This document shows, in pieces, positions 17,901-29,900 of a stretch of 64,000 bases of DNA; positions within the stretch are counted from its first letter, which is position 1, and each line of letters begins with the position of its first letter. The stretch comes from Typha latifolia (lineage: Eukaryota; Streptophyta; Magnoliopsida; Poales; Typhaceae). Where the stretch lies: assembly GCA_019914945.1 (NCBI GenBank), contig CM034105.1:2480001-2544000 (forward strand), written 5' to 3'. The notes under the pieces were generated by a model that searched no databases, was not told the DNA's origin, and saw nothing but the letters and a program-made list of their open reading frames with translations. The translations under genes and the position numbers were made by a program.

Positions 17901-18394
17901 AGTCAATGTAATACATTAATTCTACTACGTAAACTGTGAGGTTTTTTAGTCCCTCTTTAATATGATTCCTTTTCCACTAAGTTTCTGGGAATGAATATAA
18001 AGTACAGAGAGCAGCTGTCAGCTTAACATCATAATATTCCAAAGATGTCCACTTTGATTAGTTCTTAAGATTGTGGAGACCATTATTTCTCCTTAACTCT
18101 TAAACAAGCCTAGACACTCCATTAATCGAAAAGAGGAGAACAATACTAGTTAAAAATTCTTTATTATCCACTCATGACATGGCTTGATTAAAAAAGAAAA
18201 ATGTATGAACATTTCTAATATTGTTATTTCTTTATATTTTTTGAAAAAAAAATCTCTTCATGTGTCAACTTGTTAAGGAGCTTTACGATCCAATTTCGAT
18301 ACCTCTCTACAATTAGTTCTCTCTTCGGCGTGCCTTGCCCGTAAAATCCAGTCAGTCGTCACCGCCGCCGCCGCCGCCGCCTGGGCATAAAACC
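14907..18394. other. Intergenic; GC-rich block upstream of DREPP, otherwise AT-rich
   Basis: 15140-15780 is G/C-rich with a 16-base C run (15617-15632). Its overlapping open frames on both strands are compositional shadows rich in G, P, R and A with no family resemblance, so I read it as promoter-proximal DNA of the DREPP gene. At 16600-16720 there is a cluster of CCAAT boxes in both orientations and a CACGTGG G-box without a downstream gene. 16740-18300 is AT-rich and holds nothing recognisable. Confidence 0.55.
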
Positions 18395-19460
18395 TCGGCG
18401 GCAAGGAGGCCCAATCAAAGGCCCAAAAAGGCCCAAATTTATCGAAAAGCTCAAGAACAAAGCGATCGACAATCTCACCCTATAGAACCCACACAAATTG
18501 ATATGGGCTCCCACGTCGGCCTGAGCACTTCCTCAGAGGGCGCCGCACATTACCGTCTGCGGGCAGTTTCCGCCGACCGGCAATGCAACAGTGACTAAAC
18601 CCAGCACCGATCCCCAATCGATGAACATGGGCCCCCGCCAATTCCTGGCCCATACATGAAATGCCATCGCTACGAGGCCCAATAAGGCGCTGCACGCTGT
18701 GCCGCCGACCCTCGAAACCCTCCTCGGCCTCTCCGGCCACCTGGCGCTGAGCTTGTTCGTCTCCCGGGTAGACGACACCCCATGGCTCTCAACTACGAGG
18801 GGAATATATACACCAAGCCTGTCATTAGCAATTTTGCATTACTACTCCAATAGCTGACAAACTGTCTCCCGGGCCTTTTAAAAGCCCACATAGAACGATC
18901 ACGAACTCAAACCACCACCACTCCAAACACAACAGACATGCAACAAGGTATAGCTAGCTTAACCAATGTCCCCATCCCCTAAAGCAATCAAGAGAGAACC
19001 CACTCCATGTCTTCTTGCATGCATCACTCAAATATATATAGCACACCAAGAATAACACAAGATTTAAGTTGGTCAACACTAGTCCAATTGCCACACCTTT
19101 GATACCCATTTTAAGGGAACTAAATAAGTAGCAGTATGACCAAAGCGATACAAATAAAAGTTCAGAAGAGTAATTTAACTTATGAAAGAATAATATGGTC
19201 ATCATGCATACATAATAATAAAAGCAAATACTAAGATGTTTTCTATAAATCTTCCTAAGTTTATGTACTTATATCTAACTTTGTACCTCCCGGTAGTGAT
19301 AAGACTTCTTGCTCTCCTCATGACCAAGTTCAACTGAAGAAGGCTCCTCCTTTCCGCTCGCCAAGTAACTCTCATCGCATAACAAATGCTTGGAGGCAGT
19401 AAGATCGTCGCCGATCACACCGTCGACTTCCGGGCTCCGATTGGCCGGTGGCGGACACAT
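18395..19460 (-). pseudogene. Decayed MATE-family (DETOXIFICATION 48/49/50-like) transporter
   Basis: MATE proteins are 12-TM H+-coupled exporters. On the minus strand the core runs from MGIKGVAIGLVLTNLNLVLFL and CKKTWSGFSLDCFRGW (about 19110-18960), then in shifting frames through LAIPCCMSV, CLEWWW, GLVYIFPS and STRETNKLSARWPERPRR (18776 downward), CSALLGLVAMAF, GNCPQTVMCGAL (18560s), GSAQADVGAHINL and a last TM-like stretch near 18410. These follow family order from TM6 to TM12. Lesions: frameshifts near 18960 and 18930, stops around 18830-18800, a TGA at 18535-18533 where relatives have Arg (CGA to TGA), and loss of TM1-TM5. The ORF at 19460-19275 (MCPPPANRSPEV...) may be the original N-terminus, but that is only inferred from position and the MC-rich-in-Pro start. 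Confidence 0.85.
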
Positions 19461-21534
19461 CGTTGAACTTCCCTGAGCTCGAGCAAAGTCGGTGAAGACT
19501 TATATAGATGTTCCAAATGCCTTGGTCCGGAATGAGCAAAGCTTGCTTAACAGTTGTATATCATATATGGAAGAGAGAGAGAGGGAGAGAGAGAGGAGAC
19601 AAAAGATAAGTTGTCTATAATCGACATAGTAAGACAAAGCATAGAGGAGAATTAAGTTGAGGGTTTGGACTCCATGTATAACTTTGAGCACAAGAGTGAG
19701 ACAAAAGTGATAGAGAGTGTCTATCGAAGAAGTTATCATTGGATACGTTGATGCGAACTTATAGATGATGGATATATTGTCTTGTAGCATTGAAATTATC
19801 ATATTGAAGGACTATGAGACGCAAGTTTTGGATTAGGTTTAAAAAAACATATATATATATATATATGTTCACACTTTGTTTCTCCACATAAATAACTTTT
19901 GTGAAAAAATTTCCGCATCTAATCACCAAATATTTTTGTCGTCTTCAAAGAAACCTACGACCAACATAATATTTTATTAAGTTGCTTCAATTCTTGTAAC
20001 AACTAAAATATGCATGATTACATATTTGAGTTGAGAGAAAAACATATGAAAATTAGTTTTAACTTTTACTCCATCTATCGTGAGGGTTTTGCTTCAATCA
20101 GTAGAAAATTTAAAATCAACGAGAGGTTGGCACGGGATACAGGTTGAAATAAACCCAAGAAATTATTGCTTTGAGGCAGGCCTTGGTAGCATCAACATTA
20201 GCAATAAGAAAATTATTAACTTTATCCCTAAAAAATAATTAACAATTTTTTATCAACCGAAAAGTTAAATATGGGCTAAATAAAGAGTCATCACTTTTTA
20301 GATGCTACTAAACTTTAACTAATATAGTAAGTTCTTTAGTTTAAACTTTAAACTATATGCACTGTTGAACAATTGCTCTGAAATAAACGTCATCGATGCC
20401 TACTTCGAACCATCGCGAAGCTGAGCTATTCTTTCAAGCCAATCATACCACCGAGCCATCAACTGAGTCGAGCGTTGAATCAAGCCACCAAACCACCACA
20501 TAATTTTTCTTAACAATAATAGTTTAGAGTGGAAGCAAATCCCATAGCCTCTAGTTTAGTTGGTTGAAAAAATAACTCTTAAAACGGGACATTTATGGGG
20601 AACACTTGAATTCAAAATTTACCATTAGGTGGCTTCATCCTAGTTGGTCAAGTGGTCCTGTTCTTTTGGCAGACTTCGATTTGAATTACTTCATAAAGAG
20701 AGCCAAATTCATATGGAGCTTTTATCAGATCCACGTGTTCCCAAAAAGTGAGCCGTTCAAATTGCTTCCGGATCCTCTGGGTACTCCAATTGTATAAATA
20801 TACTTTGAAAGCAAATGAGAATTTGCCAAGAAGCTGATTGGAAGGAATGCCTACACTCGAGGATTCAGAGAATCCCTCATATTTGAATTGTCCCCCACGC
20901 CACTTTGCTAATTAATACCTCTACAACCCCAAAATCTTCCTTTTTAACCTTTTCTCACCCAGCAAAACCATAGCTTTCCGAGCCACTTTTGCAGTTTTGC
21001 CCCTGGTTCGAATTTAAAATACTCTGGATCCCGTCACCTCCCTCTCCCCTCCTACAAGGCCCACAATCACCGGTCCGCTCTCGTCTCGGAATCAAATCTA
21101 ACTCTACCCTTCCACCATCGGTGACCACAATCTTTATGCATTCAAACTACGATAGAGTAATGAGAAGCCACGTGGGCACGCTCCATCACGCTCCTCGATG
21201 CCGAGATGCTCGCCTCGTGGACGGCTCAGATCGCGTCGCATTTCAAATCGTCTCCTTCCCTCCAAGAAAATAAAGGGAGGAGAAAAATAAAAATAAAACA
21301 AGAAAATAAAACCCCCCCCCGTCTCCTTCCTCTTAATCCGGCGTTCTTGTCCGAAATCGAAATCGAAATAGAAACCCTATCTCTTCTTCTTCCCTATTCC
21401 AAGATGCCCTCACGCCTCCTCCGCCGAACCCTAACTCTAAATCTGTCTTCTTTATAGAAGTCTAGGCTTCTCTCTCTCGATCTCTCTTTCTTGTTGTCAC
21501 CTTTGTTGTAAAGTTAGGGTTTAGGAAACGCCCG
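19461..21534. other. Intergenic; upstream region of the cyclin gene
   Basis: AT-rich from 19461 to about 20880, with GA-rich microsatellite sequence near 19570-19600 and an AT tract near 19848-19866. 20880-21534 is more balanced and probably holds the cyclin promoter and 5' UTR. A TTAGGGTTTAG telo-box-type motif lies at about 21515-21525, just before the start codon. An AACGG core (minus strand, 20751-20760) resembles the mitosis-specific activator core but is far from the gene. No gene is seen. Confidence 0.5.
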
Positions 21535-24500
21535 ATGTCGACATCGAAGCGGCGATCGTCCTTGTCGTCCGGGCCGGTTTTTTCTTCGTCGTCCACGAAG
21601 AGAGCCGCGGCGGCGGCGCCGACGGAGAATTCTGCCAAGATGCCGGCAGCTACGGTGGAGCAGGCTAAGAAGAGGGTTGCTCTCGGGAACATTACGAACC
21701 AGGGCAATGCGGGGCGCGCTGCTGGTCGCTTGATAGCCGGTGTTGCGAAGGGAACCAATGTGGGTACAATTTGGTGCCTTTCTCGCGTCCTGCTTCTTTT
21801 CTCTTAGTTTGACGATCTGTTTTGATATGAAAAGATGGTAGTTTAAGTAGGGTTTGAAAAAAAAAATCATTTTTGCGATTCGTTTGCATCTTGCTCTTCG
21901 GTTAGTATGTTCACTCTGATTTCTGCGATATATTTTTTATGGGCTTTTTGTATCTTATATCTTCTTATCTGTAGTTATTAACATTATACTTATTTAGATT
22001 CAGAATTTAGACTTTTTTGCTAGTTAGTCGTAAGGACGTCTTCATTTAATCTCTCTATTTTGATGTTGGTTACATGGAAGCATTATGTCAACGCCAAAGG
22101 CAATAAAGATGGAATATTTTTCTTTATAAATTAAAGTAACAATACTTGCCTTTTGGCAGTATTCCGGCACTATTCAGCGACTTACATGCACATATTATAG
22201 GTATTGCTGGATGCATGATTTTCGTCTGTTTTTTTCTTTATTTATCATTCCGTATACTTTTAATGCACCCATTTCATTCTTCCACAAATGATTGAATGCT
22301 CCTTTTCCGGATGTATTGTTCTATACCTGTTATTTATGTCCATATTTAATTAGCAAATCTTTAGTGTCAGCTGATATGCTTAGACGCCGTATATCTCGTG
22401 CTCTTAGTTTGCAGCTGATTAAATACATATTCTTCGAGTGGGATTTTTTTACTTAAATACTTTTCAAAACTTCATACTTTTAGACTTATTTAAGTAAAAA
22501 AGAAATGGCATAACTTGAAATAGACACGTGCCACATAATATTAATTTAGTGATTTGTTGTTTGATTTTATAGTGAAAGCCATAGGATGCACTACAGAATA
22601 ATGTCATGGAGTGCTGTGGACAGTTATAGTTGAATTACATTAAAATTCTAGTTGGACTGTAATTCTTTCGACACATATGTCAGATCATAATATATTACAT
22701 TTAAATCTACTCTATCAAATGACGTAAATTTACAGCTATAGAAATTATGTGGTTGCTGCCTAGCATAGTAGCATGTTAGTTTCCTCAAGAATATTATACT
22801 AATAAGCTAGTAAATAGTTTTTCATGGGTCAAGTCTGTGGTCTATTTTGTTTTGCTCTATTACAATCATGTTGGGCATGTTCATGGAGTTCATTTTTCTT
22901 TGGTAAGAATGATCATAATATTCATGATGCTGTCAAAGCTTTTGCTGTGAAATATTAAATTAAATGATATTCCATATCTTGCTCAAATTAGAAGGTAAAT
23001 CCAACTAGTTCAACATCAACTGTGAAGAAGGGATCTACTACAACTGTTCGTTACACAAGCTTGCAGCTAAGCTCTCTGGCTACATCAGCTGCCGTAAAGC
23101 CAACAACTTTATCTAGCAAGGATATCTCGCTCCCAGCAACTGATGGCTCTGCACCTACAACTGCTCCCTGTATCTTACCCTGCAGTACTGTCATATCCCC
23201 TGGGCATTCAGGCGATTCTGTTTCTCTGGATGATACTATGTCTATATGTGATTCCATGAAAAGTCCGGACTTTGAGTACATAGACAATGGAGACTCTTCA
23301 GCAGTTGCTTCTTTGGAGAGGCGAGCAAATGAAAATCTCCACATCTCTGATTCTGCAGATGCACCAGGTTTATAATTTTATAACAAGCAAAAGAATTTTT
23401 GCTCATTTAGATATGCATGATCATATTGGAAGTGACGGAACTACCCTTCTTAGCTGCTTAATTTTCTGAATTAACCATGACATGATGTCATTTTTTCAAT
23501 CAGTTTCCCTTTTTGGCTTTCCTGACTTGAATTGTATCACCATACATCAGCAGGGTCTAAATTGAAGAGAGGTCTTCCTACTGCAATGGACATTGATCAT
23601 TTTTTTGAGGTCGATAGTAATTACGAGGATCCACAATTATGTGCAACACTTGCTTGTGATATTTACAAGCACTTGCGTTTAGCTGAGGTGACATTTATCT
23701 ACCTATTTTCTTCTCTACCATCCTGTGACACCCCACTAATCAATTTTAATAAGTTTGTTTTCCTTAATTTTATTCATTGCTTTTTCCTGTTGCTGTTCTA
23801 GCAGACTAAGAAAAGGCCTTCAACAGATTTTATGGAAAAGATCCAGACAGATATAAATGCGAGCATGCGGGCAATTCTGATAGACTGGCTTGTAGAAGTA
23901 AATTCAACTTGGCCAAATTTATGAATGCTCTCATTCTGTTAGTTGCCAACTCAGTTTGGTTCTTTTAATTGCAGGTAGCTGAAGAATATCGCCTTGTACC
24001 TGATACCTTATATCTGACTGTAAATTACATTGACCGGTATCTTTCTGGTAATGAGATAAATCGTCAACGGCTACAACTGCTTGGTGTTTCTTGCATGCTT
24101 ATAGCTGCGTAAGACCTTTTCCTTAATGTTACTATCGACGTCTTCATGCTAGTCATCTTCTAAGCTAGATCATGCTGATCTGCTCAGGAAATATGAAGAG
24201 ATATGTGCCCCACAAGTGGAGGAATTCTGCTATATAACTGACAATACATATTTCAAGGATGAGGTATGATGTTCCCTTGTGTATAAACCTAGTCTTGCTT
24301 GCTATGTTTGTTCCATCTTCTTAACAAGTTAGATGAACAGGTCTTACAAATGGAAGCTGCAGTATTGAAGTACTTGAGGTTTGAAATGACAGCCCCGACT
24401 GCTAAATGTTTCTTGAGGTTGTAACAATTTTCTACTCATCATCAGGTTCCTATATGGGCTAAATCATGTCCTTAAATTATGATAACTCATTTTTTCCTTG

Positions 24501-25245
24501 TTTATAATAGGAGATTTGTCCGGGTTGCTCAAGTATGTGATGAGGTACTTCTTGTTTACATCAAAGCTTTACAATCATCTTTCTCGTATTGCTTCTTATT
24601 TTAATCTTTATTTATCTCTTCTAGGCTCCACTTTTGCAACTTGAATTTTTAGCCAACTATGTTGCGGAGTTATCTCTTCTTGAGTACGGTTTACTTTGCT
24701 ATTCTCCTTCATTGGTTGCTGCTTCCTCCATATTCTTGGCGAAGTTCATACTTCAGCCAACTAAGAACCCTTGGGTAAGTATGCGTTGAGTTCAGCTATC
24801 TTTTATTTTATCTGAATAAATGGAACATGTGCAAAATAATACTCCTAACCACAAGCTCTGCCTTTTTATTAGGATGCCACCTATTCCTTATAATAGTACC
24901 CGATAGGATTAGCTCATATGCTGAAATTTTAATTTATTACCTTCCTAAATTGGAAACAGAATGCCACGCTGGGTCATTATACATTGTATAAGCCCTCTGA
25001 GCTATGTGACTGCGTGAAGGCATTGCATCGGCTTTTTTGTAGTGGTCCTGGAAGCAACCTGCCTTCAATTAGAGAGAAGTATAGTCAGCACAAGGTAACT
25101 AAATTATTTCCAATGCTTATCTTATTTCCTTCAGTTTTTAGTGAAATTTACATCAATGAATTTTTTTCTTCAGTACAAGTTTGTGGCTAAGAAGTACTGT
25201 CCTCCATCAATACCTTCCAAGTTCTTCCAAGACACGATGAATTAG
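21535..25245 (+). CDS. CYCA1: A-type cyclin (cyclin A1)
   Basis: Activator of cyclin-dependent kinase in S phase to mitosis; nuclear. Eleven exons in phase: 21535-21759, 22992-23367, 23554-23687, 23805-23897, 23975-24108, 24188-24263, 24341-24417, 24511-24544, 24625-24774, 24960-25094, 25174-25245; 501 residues. A destruction box R-V-A-L-G-N-I-T-N lies at 47-55. The cyclin N box includes [20 protein letters not shown] and the A-type hallmark [20 protein letters not shown], then YIDRYLSGN and [18 protein letters not shown]. The C-terminal cyclin fold has [13 protein letters not shown] sequence, and the protein ends [17 protein letters not shown], as in plant A1 cyclins. Exon 1 is assumed to use the GTGGGT donor after codon 75 because that keeps phase; exon 2 could start at 22992 or 22995, and exon 4 at 23802 or 23805. 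The D-box predicts APC/C-mediated turnover. Confidence 0.94.
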
Positions 25246-26349
25246 AAGGCCTGTCTGAAATCCGTTCCAATATTTTGTTGGACTCATTTTTCATCGGCCA
25301 TGATTCTCATATTTCCAGTAGTAGCTGGCATCTCACGGAACAAGAAGCGCTAGTGGCATCTCCCATGTTTTCAAAAAATAGATGCCATACTGCAGATTAT
25401 TGTTTTTCTCTGTGATAATGCTATCATGGTGATTTGTGTTTGATTTCCAGTTCTGGATCTCCATATGCATTTTCCTAATTGAAGCCCTATGGGGGGGAGA
25501 ATCTTCTTCAATACCATGTACATTGAAGTCCAGTCAATTTGTATTACATAGTGTGGGACAGAGGGAGCTGGCATATTTCAGCAACCCCTTGAATTGCGAC
25601 AACCAGAAACTGTATTCCTATGGTTTTCTGCATGGATCTGAGAGGCTATGTCAACATTTCAGAATTCAGATTGTTCTACTAATGTGCTTTTGGACAAGGA
25701 ACATTACTTCAGATGGCTGATTCTTTTCAGTTGAGTGAGCCTTTTCACACGAAGCATGGTAATTTTAACTCTTCTTAGGAAGTTGAATTTGTTTGTGAAG
25801 CATGGTTTGCACTTTCAAAAGTATGTACATTTTATTTTCATCATATTACATTACTATGCCAGGCCCTGACATCTTTCTTCATGATCATTTATCCTCTGGA
25901 CGTGTTAAAAGTACAAAAAAAATATGGAAGAATTAAGAACTATATTCTTCTTTCTCTTGCTCATCTGCTATATGACTGATCTACAATTGGTTGCGGCATG
26001 GACAAAATGAGAACTATAGGTGGTATGTAGGAAATTATACGAATGTCTATGTCAATGCAACTTGTCTTGGAAGTCAGTTGCGGAAGACATCTAAGGTCCT
26101 TTTACATGTTTCCAATGAAAGCAGGGTTTGTTTTTATTTGTTTATTGTCTTTAATTGCTACCAAGTCCTAATTACCAATTCTAAATTATAGAAGAATTAT
26201 TTTAATTTTTTATATTATAAAAAGAGGGCTAATAACGATATAGATTTAATATTTTGTTGTATACTTATATAATAAAAATAATAATTATATTTGATGTGAT
26301 ATAAAATTAATATTAAAGTAAGGTAAAAATAGTAAAATTGTATTATGAA

Positions 26350-26915
26350 TAAGGGTGAAAATAGATCGGATAGTGCTCAATCTATATTCGGATTCATATT
26401 TTTAGTTCGGATACGGATGCGGATATTAGACGGATAGCGAAATTTAAAATTATATTCTAACTAAACGGATACGGATAATTTTCGGATAGAGGATCGGATC
26501 TTAAACGGATATTGATTGAATTTAAAAAAATTATAATATTCTATTTAAATATAATTAACATAAAAATATTAAGAGTTTTATAATAAATAAATTTTTTGTA
26601 TGTCAAATATGTAAAATTAGAGAAATTAATCTTTATAAATAATATATAACATATTATTAGTAACAATATTAATATTTACTATTTAAATAAACAAACTAAA
26701 AATTGTAAATCATTCAAAAAAATTATGCGGGTAAACGGATATCCGATATCCGAATCTAAAAAAATATATCCGACCCATATTCGAAATCGTATCTGAATTT
26801 TTTTTAAAAACTCTATCTGTATCCGAATTGAATAAATTTTTTTTATTCGAATCCGATCCGAATCGGGTCGGATAGCGGGTCGGATCGGAGTTAATCCGAC
26901 CCGTTTTCACCCATA
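26350..26915. mobile_element. hAT-like MITE
   Basis: A 566-bp non-coding element with terminal inverted repeats: the left TAAGGGTGAAAATAGATCGG matches TATGGGTGAAAACGGGTCGG from the right end (reverse complement) at about 18 of the first 22 positions. It is flanked by ATTATGAA (26342-26349) and ATTAGGAA (26916-26923), an 8-bp target duplication with one mismatch, as expected for hAT insertions. Subterminal regions are dense in ATCCGA/TCGGAT motifs on both sides, like the subterminal binding arrays of hAT elements. No transposase sequence is present. Confidence 0.75.
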
Positions 26916-29900
26916 ATTAGGAATTAGTGATATTTTAAATAAATAATCATAATTCCTTTGATCGGATTTAAAAAAAAAATACTAATATTTGATAAGTACA
27001 TACTTGTGGTTATTTTTAACTAATAGAAATGTAGGCTATATACGCAATATACTAGCATTATATACAAAGATATATTTTTTTTCTCACACTACCGCAATAG
27101 TCGCGCATTACTTAAAATTCTTTATGCTCGGGTGAAATATTTTTTGTTTCGTGTGGTGCAGATAAAAATCCTATAATTAAGAGATAATTTTGTAATACAA
27201 AGAAATAAATCCACGCTACAACTTAAGAACCCCTCGCAATGCAAAGAAATAACCCCACAGTGCAGAAAAATAATTCTGCCCTACGAGTTTACTTCTTTGC
27301 ACCACATGTCACTCTAGCTTTCTTTGGAGAGAACCCGAGAGTATTGTAAAATAAGTGATATTAAGTGATAGGAGAGAAAAATAATAATTAGTGTACTAGT
27401 TTAAATCATAGTGGTTATTTAGTTGCTGTACTAGTATAAAGAGGTTTATTTTAAAATAAATTAATTCTTATTCTACAGCTGAAAGGAGGCCTTAATTTCT
27501 TTGTACAAGACAATAAGTATACTATTTTGTTATGGCATGATGTTGTTACAACACCTACTACCTTGAATCCTATTAAGAAAATACTAAAAAAATAAAAAAA
27601 ACTTCGCATTTTACTCTCAGTTTCCTTTCCCCACTCATATTTTCCTCTATTTATGATCCTCCAAAATTTATGAGGAAGTGAACTCCCAATGTTGTCCTAA
27701 TTGTAGTTGATATTCATTTCTTCTAAAAAAATTCTCCATTTTGGTGGACCCACCATAAACAATTGAGTCTTTAATGTATAACACTCATACAGTGTCATGA
27801 CTGGCAAGTCGAGTCTACTGGGCCAACTGGGTAGGGCATTGTGTTCTCCAATTTGCCCGCGAGTGTTTGGGTCAGGCCTGACCGAGCTTAATGGCTGATA
27901 GGATTTTGGAGCCCGGGTCAGGCATGGCGTGATGGATAGCGGTGACGATGGCTAAGAATTGGAAGTCAATGGCAATGATTATCCTCCTAGCTTTGCCCAA
28001 CTGATGTGCACTTCTACAAGGGTCATCTACCACCTCTCCAACTCTCCCCAAGGATCTCTATAGTTTGCACCATTCTCTTTCTTCGACACTGCCACCTCAT
28101 TCCTTGTGTGACTCCAATGATAGCATCTCCTCCTCCTTTATCGAAGGTGGTGGGGAAGCATAAGAGGGAGGAGAAAGGACAACAAAAGTAGAACCCTATG
28201 CCCAAAGCAAGCCTCCATGAACTATGGCATGACCCTTCTCTTCAATCTACTTTCTCTATCAAACTCAAATTGCCAAATCAAATCCAATGGTAGGGAGCTT
28301 ATACCCAAAGGAAAGAAAAACTATAATTTGTTGAAATAGAACACTATGGGATGATGCTATGGTGGGAGTAGCCGAGCAGGTGAGAGATCTCTCGAGTGGT
28401 GGAGGTGGAGGTGCTTTGATGTTGCGATAGGGGGTGGAGGTGCTTTGTTATTGGTGAGAAATTGAGGATAGAGTTGCTGTTTATGATATTAGAGAATGAT
28501 TTGGTTGGAAAGAAGAAGACAGAGACTGTGAACCTATGGGAAGAAGAAAGAAGAAAGTGAGTGATCTGTTCTATTTTCTTTTTCTTTTTTGTCTATTTAC
28601 CTTCTACACTATGTTAGCTTCTTTTATTTTTATTGATTTAAAACATAGTAATGGACTTTAGACCTATAGATTGTGACCTTCCTATAATTTTAGGTCGGCT
28701 CGTCAAACATGCAGCACCTGCCGCCCATTGACAATTCGGGCTTGGGTTGGGCATGTGCGGGTTGAGTCATATGATCACTTTTAGTCATGACTTGTGATCC
28801 CTAAAATTTGATGTAACTCCAAAATCGAAAGAAATCTTAGTAAAAAATAATCCTACTACTCTTGTGTGAATTTTAGTATTAAGTTTCAATCCTTGATGGC
28901 TCCTACGTGATTCTATCACATTGTTTGATTTGTTGCTAACTTCTTGGCCTTAGAATGTCAATCCTTAAAACTTTCTTTACTTCTGAATTCTTTGCATTTT
29001 TTAAATCTTTATGCTCGGAGATTGTCAAGAAAGATTCATTATATCTAAATTATTTGCTTGATTTCTAAAAAAGGATTGTGTTGTTAGCTCTTTCGATCTG
29101 ACTTGCTATCTAACTCGAATTTCATCGTATACGAGTCAAAATAAATTATCCGGTCTAGATACAAACACTGATATATATACAAATCACAGTTTTAAAAAAT
29201 ATCTGGATCTGGATACGAATATTAGATATTCAAGGTAAATATACGAAAATAAGTAAAAATCCAATCCTCAAAAACCTACCCGACCTATTAACATGAAACC
29301 TCACCCTAACTATTCTCAATCCCTCCTTCGGCTGTCGTTCCCTCGTTCCAGCTGCCACAAAAGTGCATAACCTCACCCTAACTCTTCACCAGCCGCCACA
29401 GAAGTGTAAACCCATCCCTCACTCTCTCCCTCACTCTCTCCGACGATCCGGCGACTCCGACCGTCCGACGCCTTCTAGACACTTCAAGACTCCGACAGTT
29501 AGCCCTCTTGGTTGCTTCTCCGCCGGACGCCGGTTCCGACCTCTTCAATCTTCACTGACCGGCTGCCGCCTCCGCCGGACGCCGGACGCCGACGCCACTG
29601 GATATGCTGCATTTTTTTCCTTGCGCATGCTTTAAGAGCTAGTTAGAGCTCACTATTAACATAGAATTGAATCTATTGATCAGTTTCTTACTTCTACATG
29701 CATAAACTTACATTTTTGTGTCAGAAGTTATTGCTATTGTCTTGCATAAATTAGTTCTTGCTGATGTTAATTGTTATTTTCTTGAGGATCCCCAAGTATG
29801 ATTGATGAGTGATCTCATTGTTTCATTAGTTTGAGAGATTAGAGCGACAATTCAAGCTGTTAAAAATGGTATCTTTATGGCTCTTGATTAGCTGCTCAGT

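Noticed and set aside
20620..20690. tRNA-like A box (TAGTTGGTCAAGTGG, 20641-20655) and weak B box (GACTTCGATTTGA) suggesting a SINE
   Set aside because: Spacing between the boxes is too short, the B box is poor, and no poly-A/T tail or target duplication was found.
27790..28790. Possible further inverted-repeat element with GTCATGACT near both ends and GGGC-rich subterminal sequence
   Set aside because: The shared end is only about 16 bases, the rest does not align, and there is no matching target duplication.
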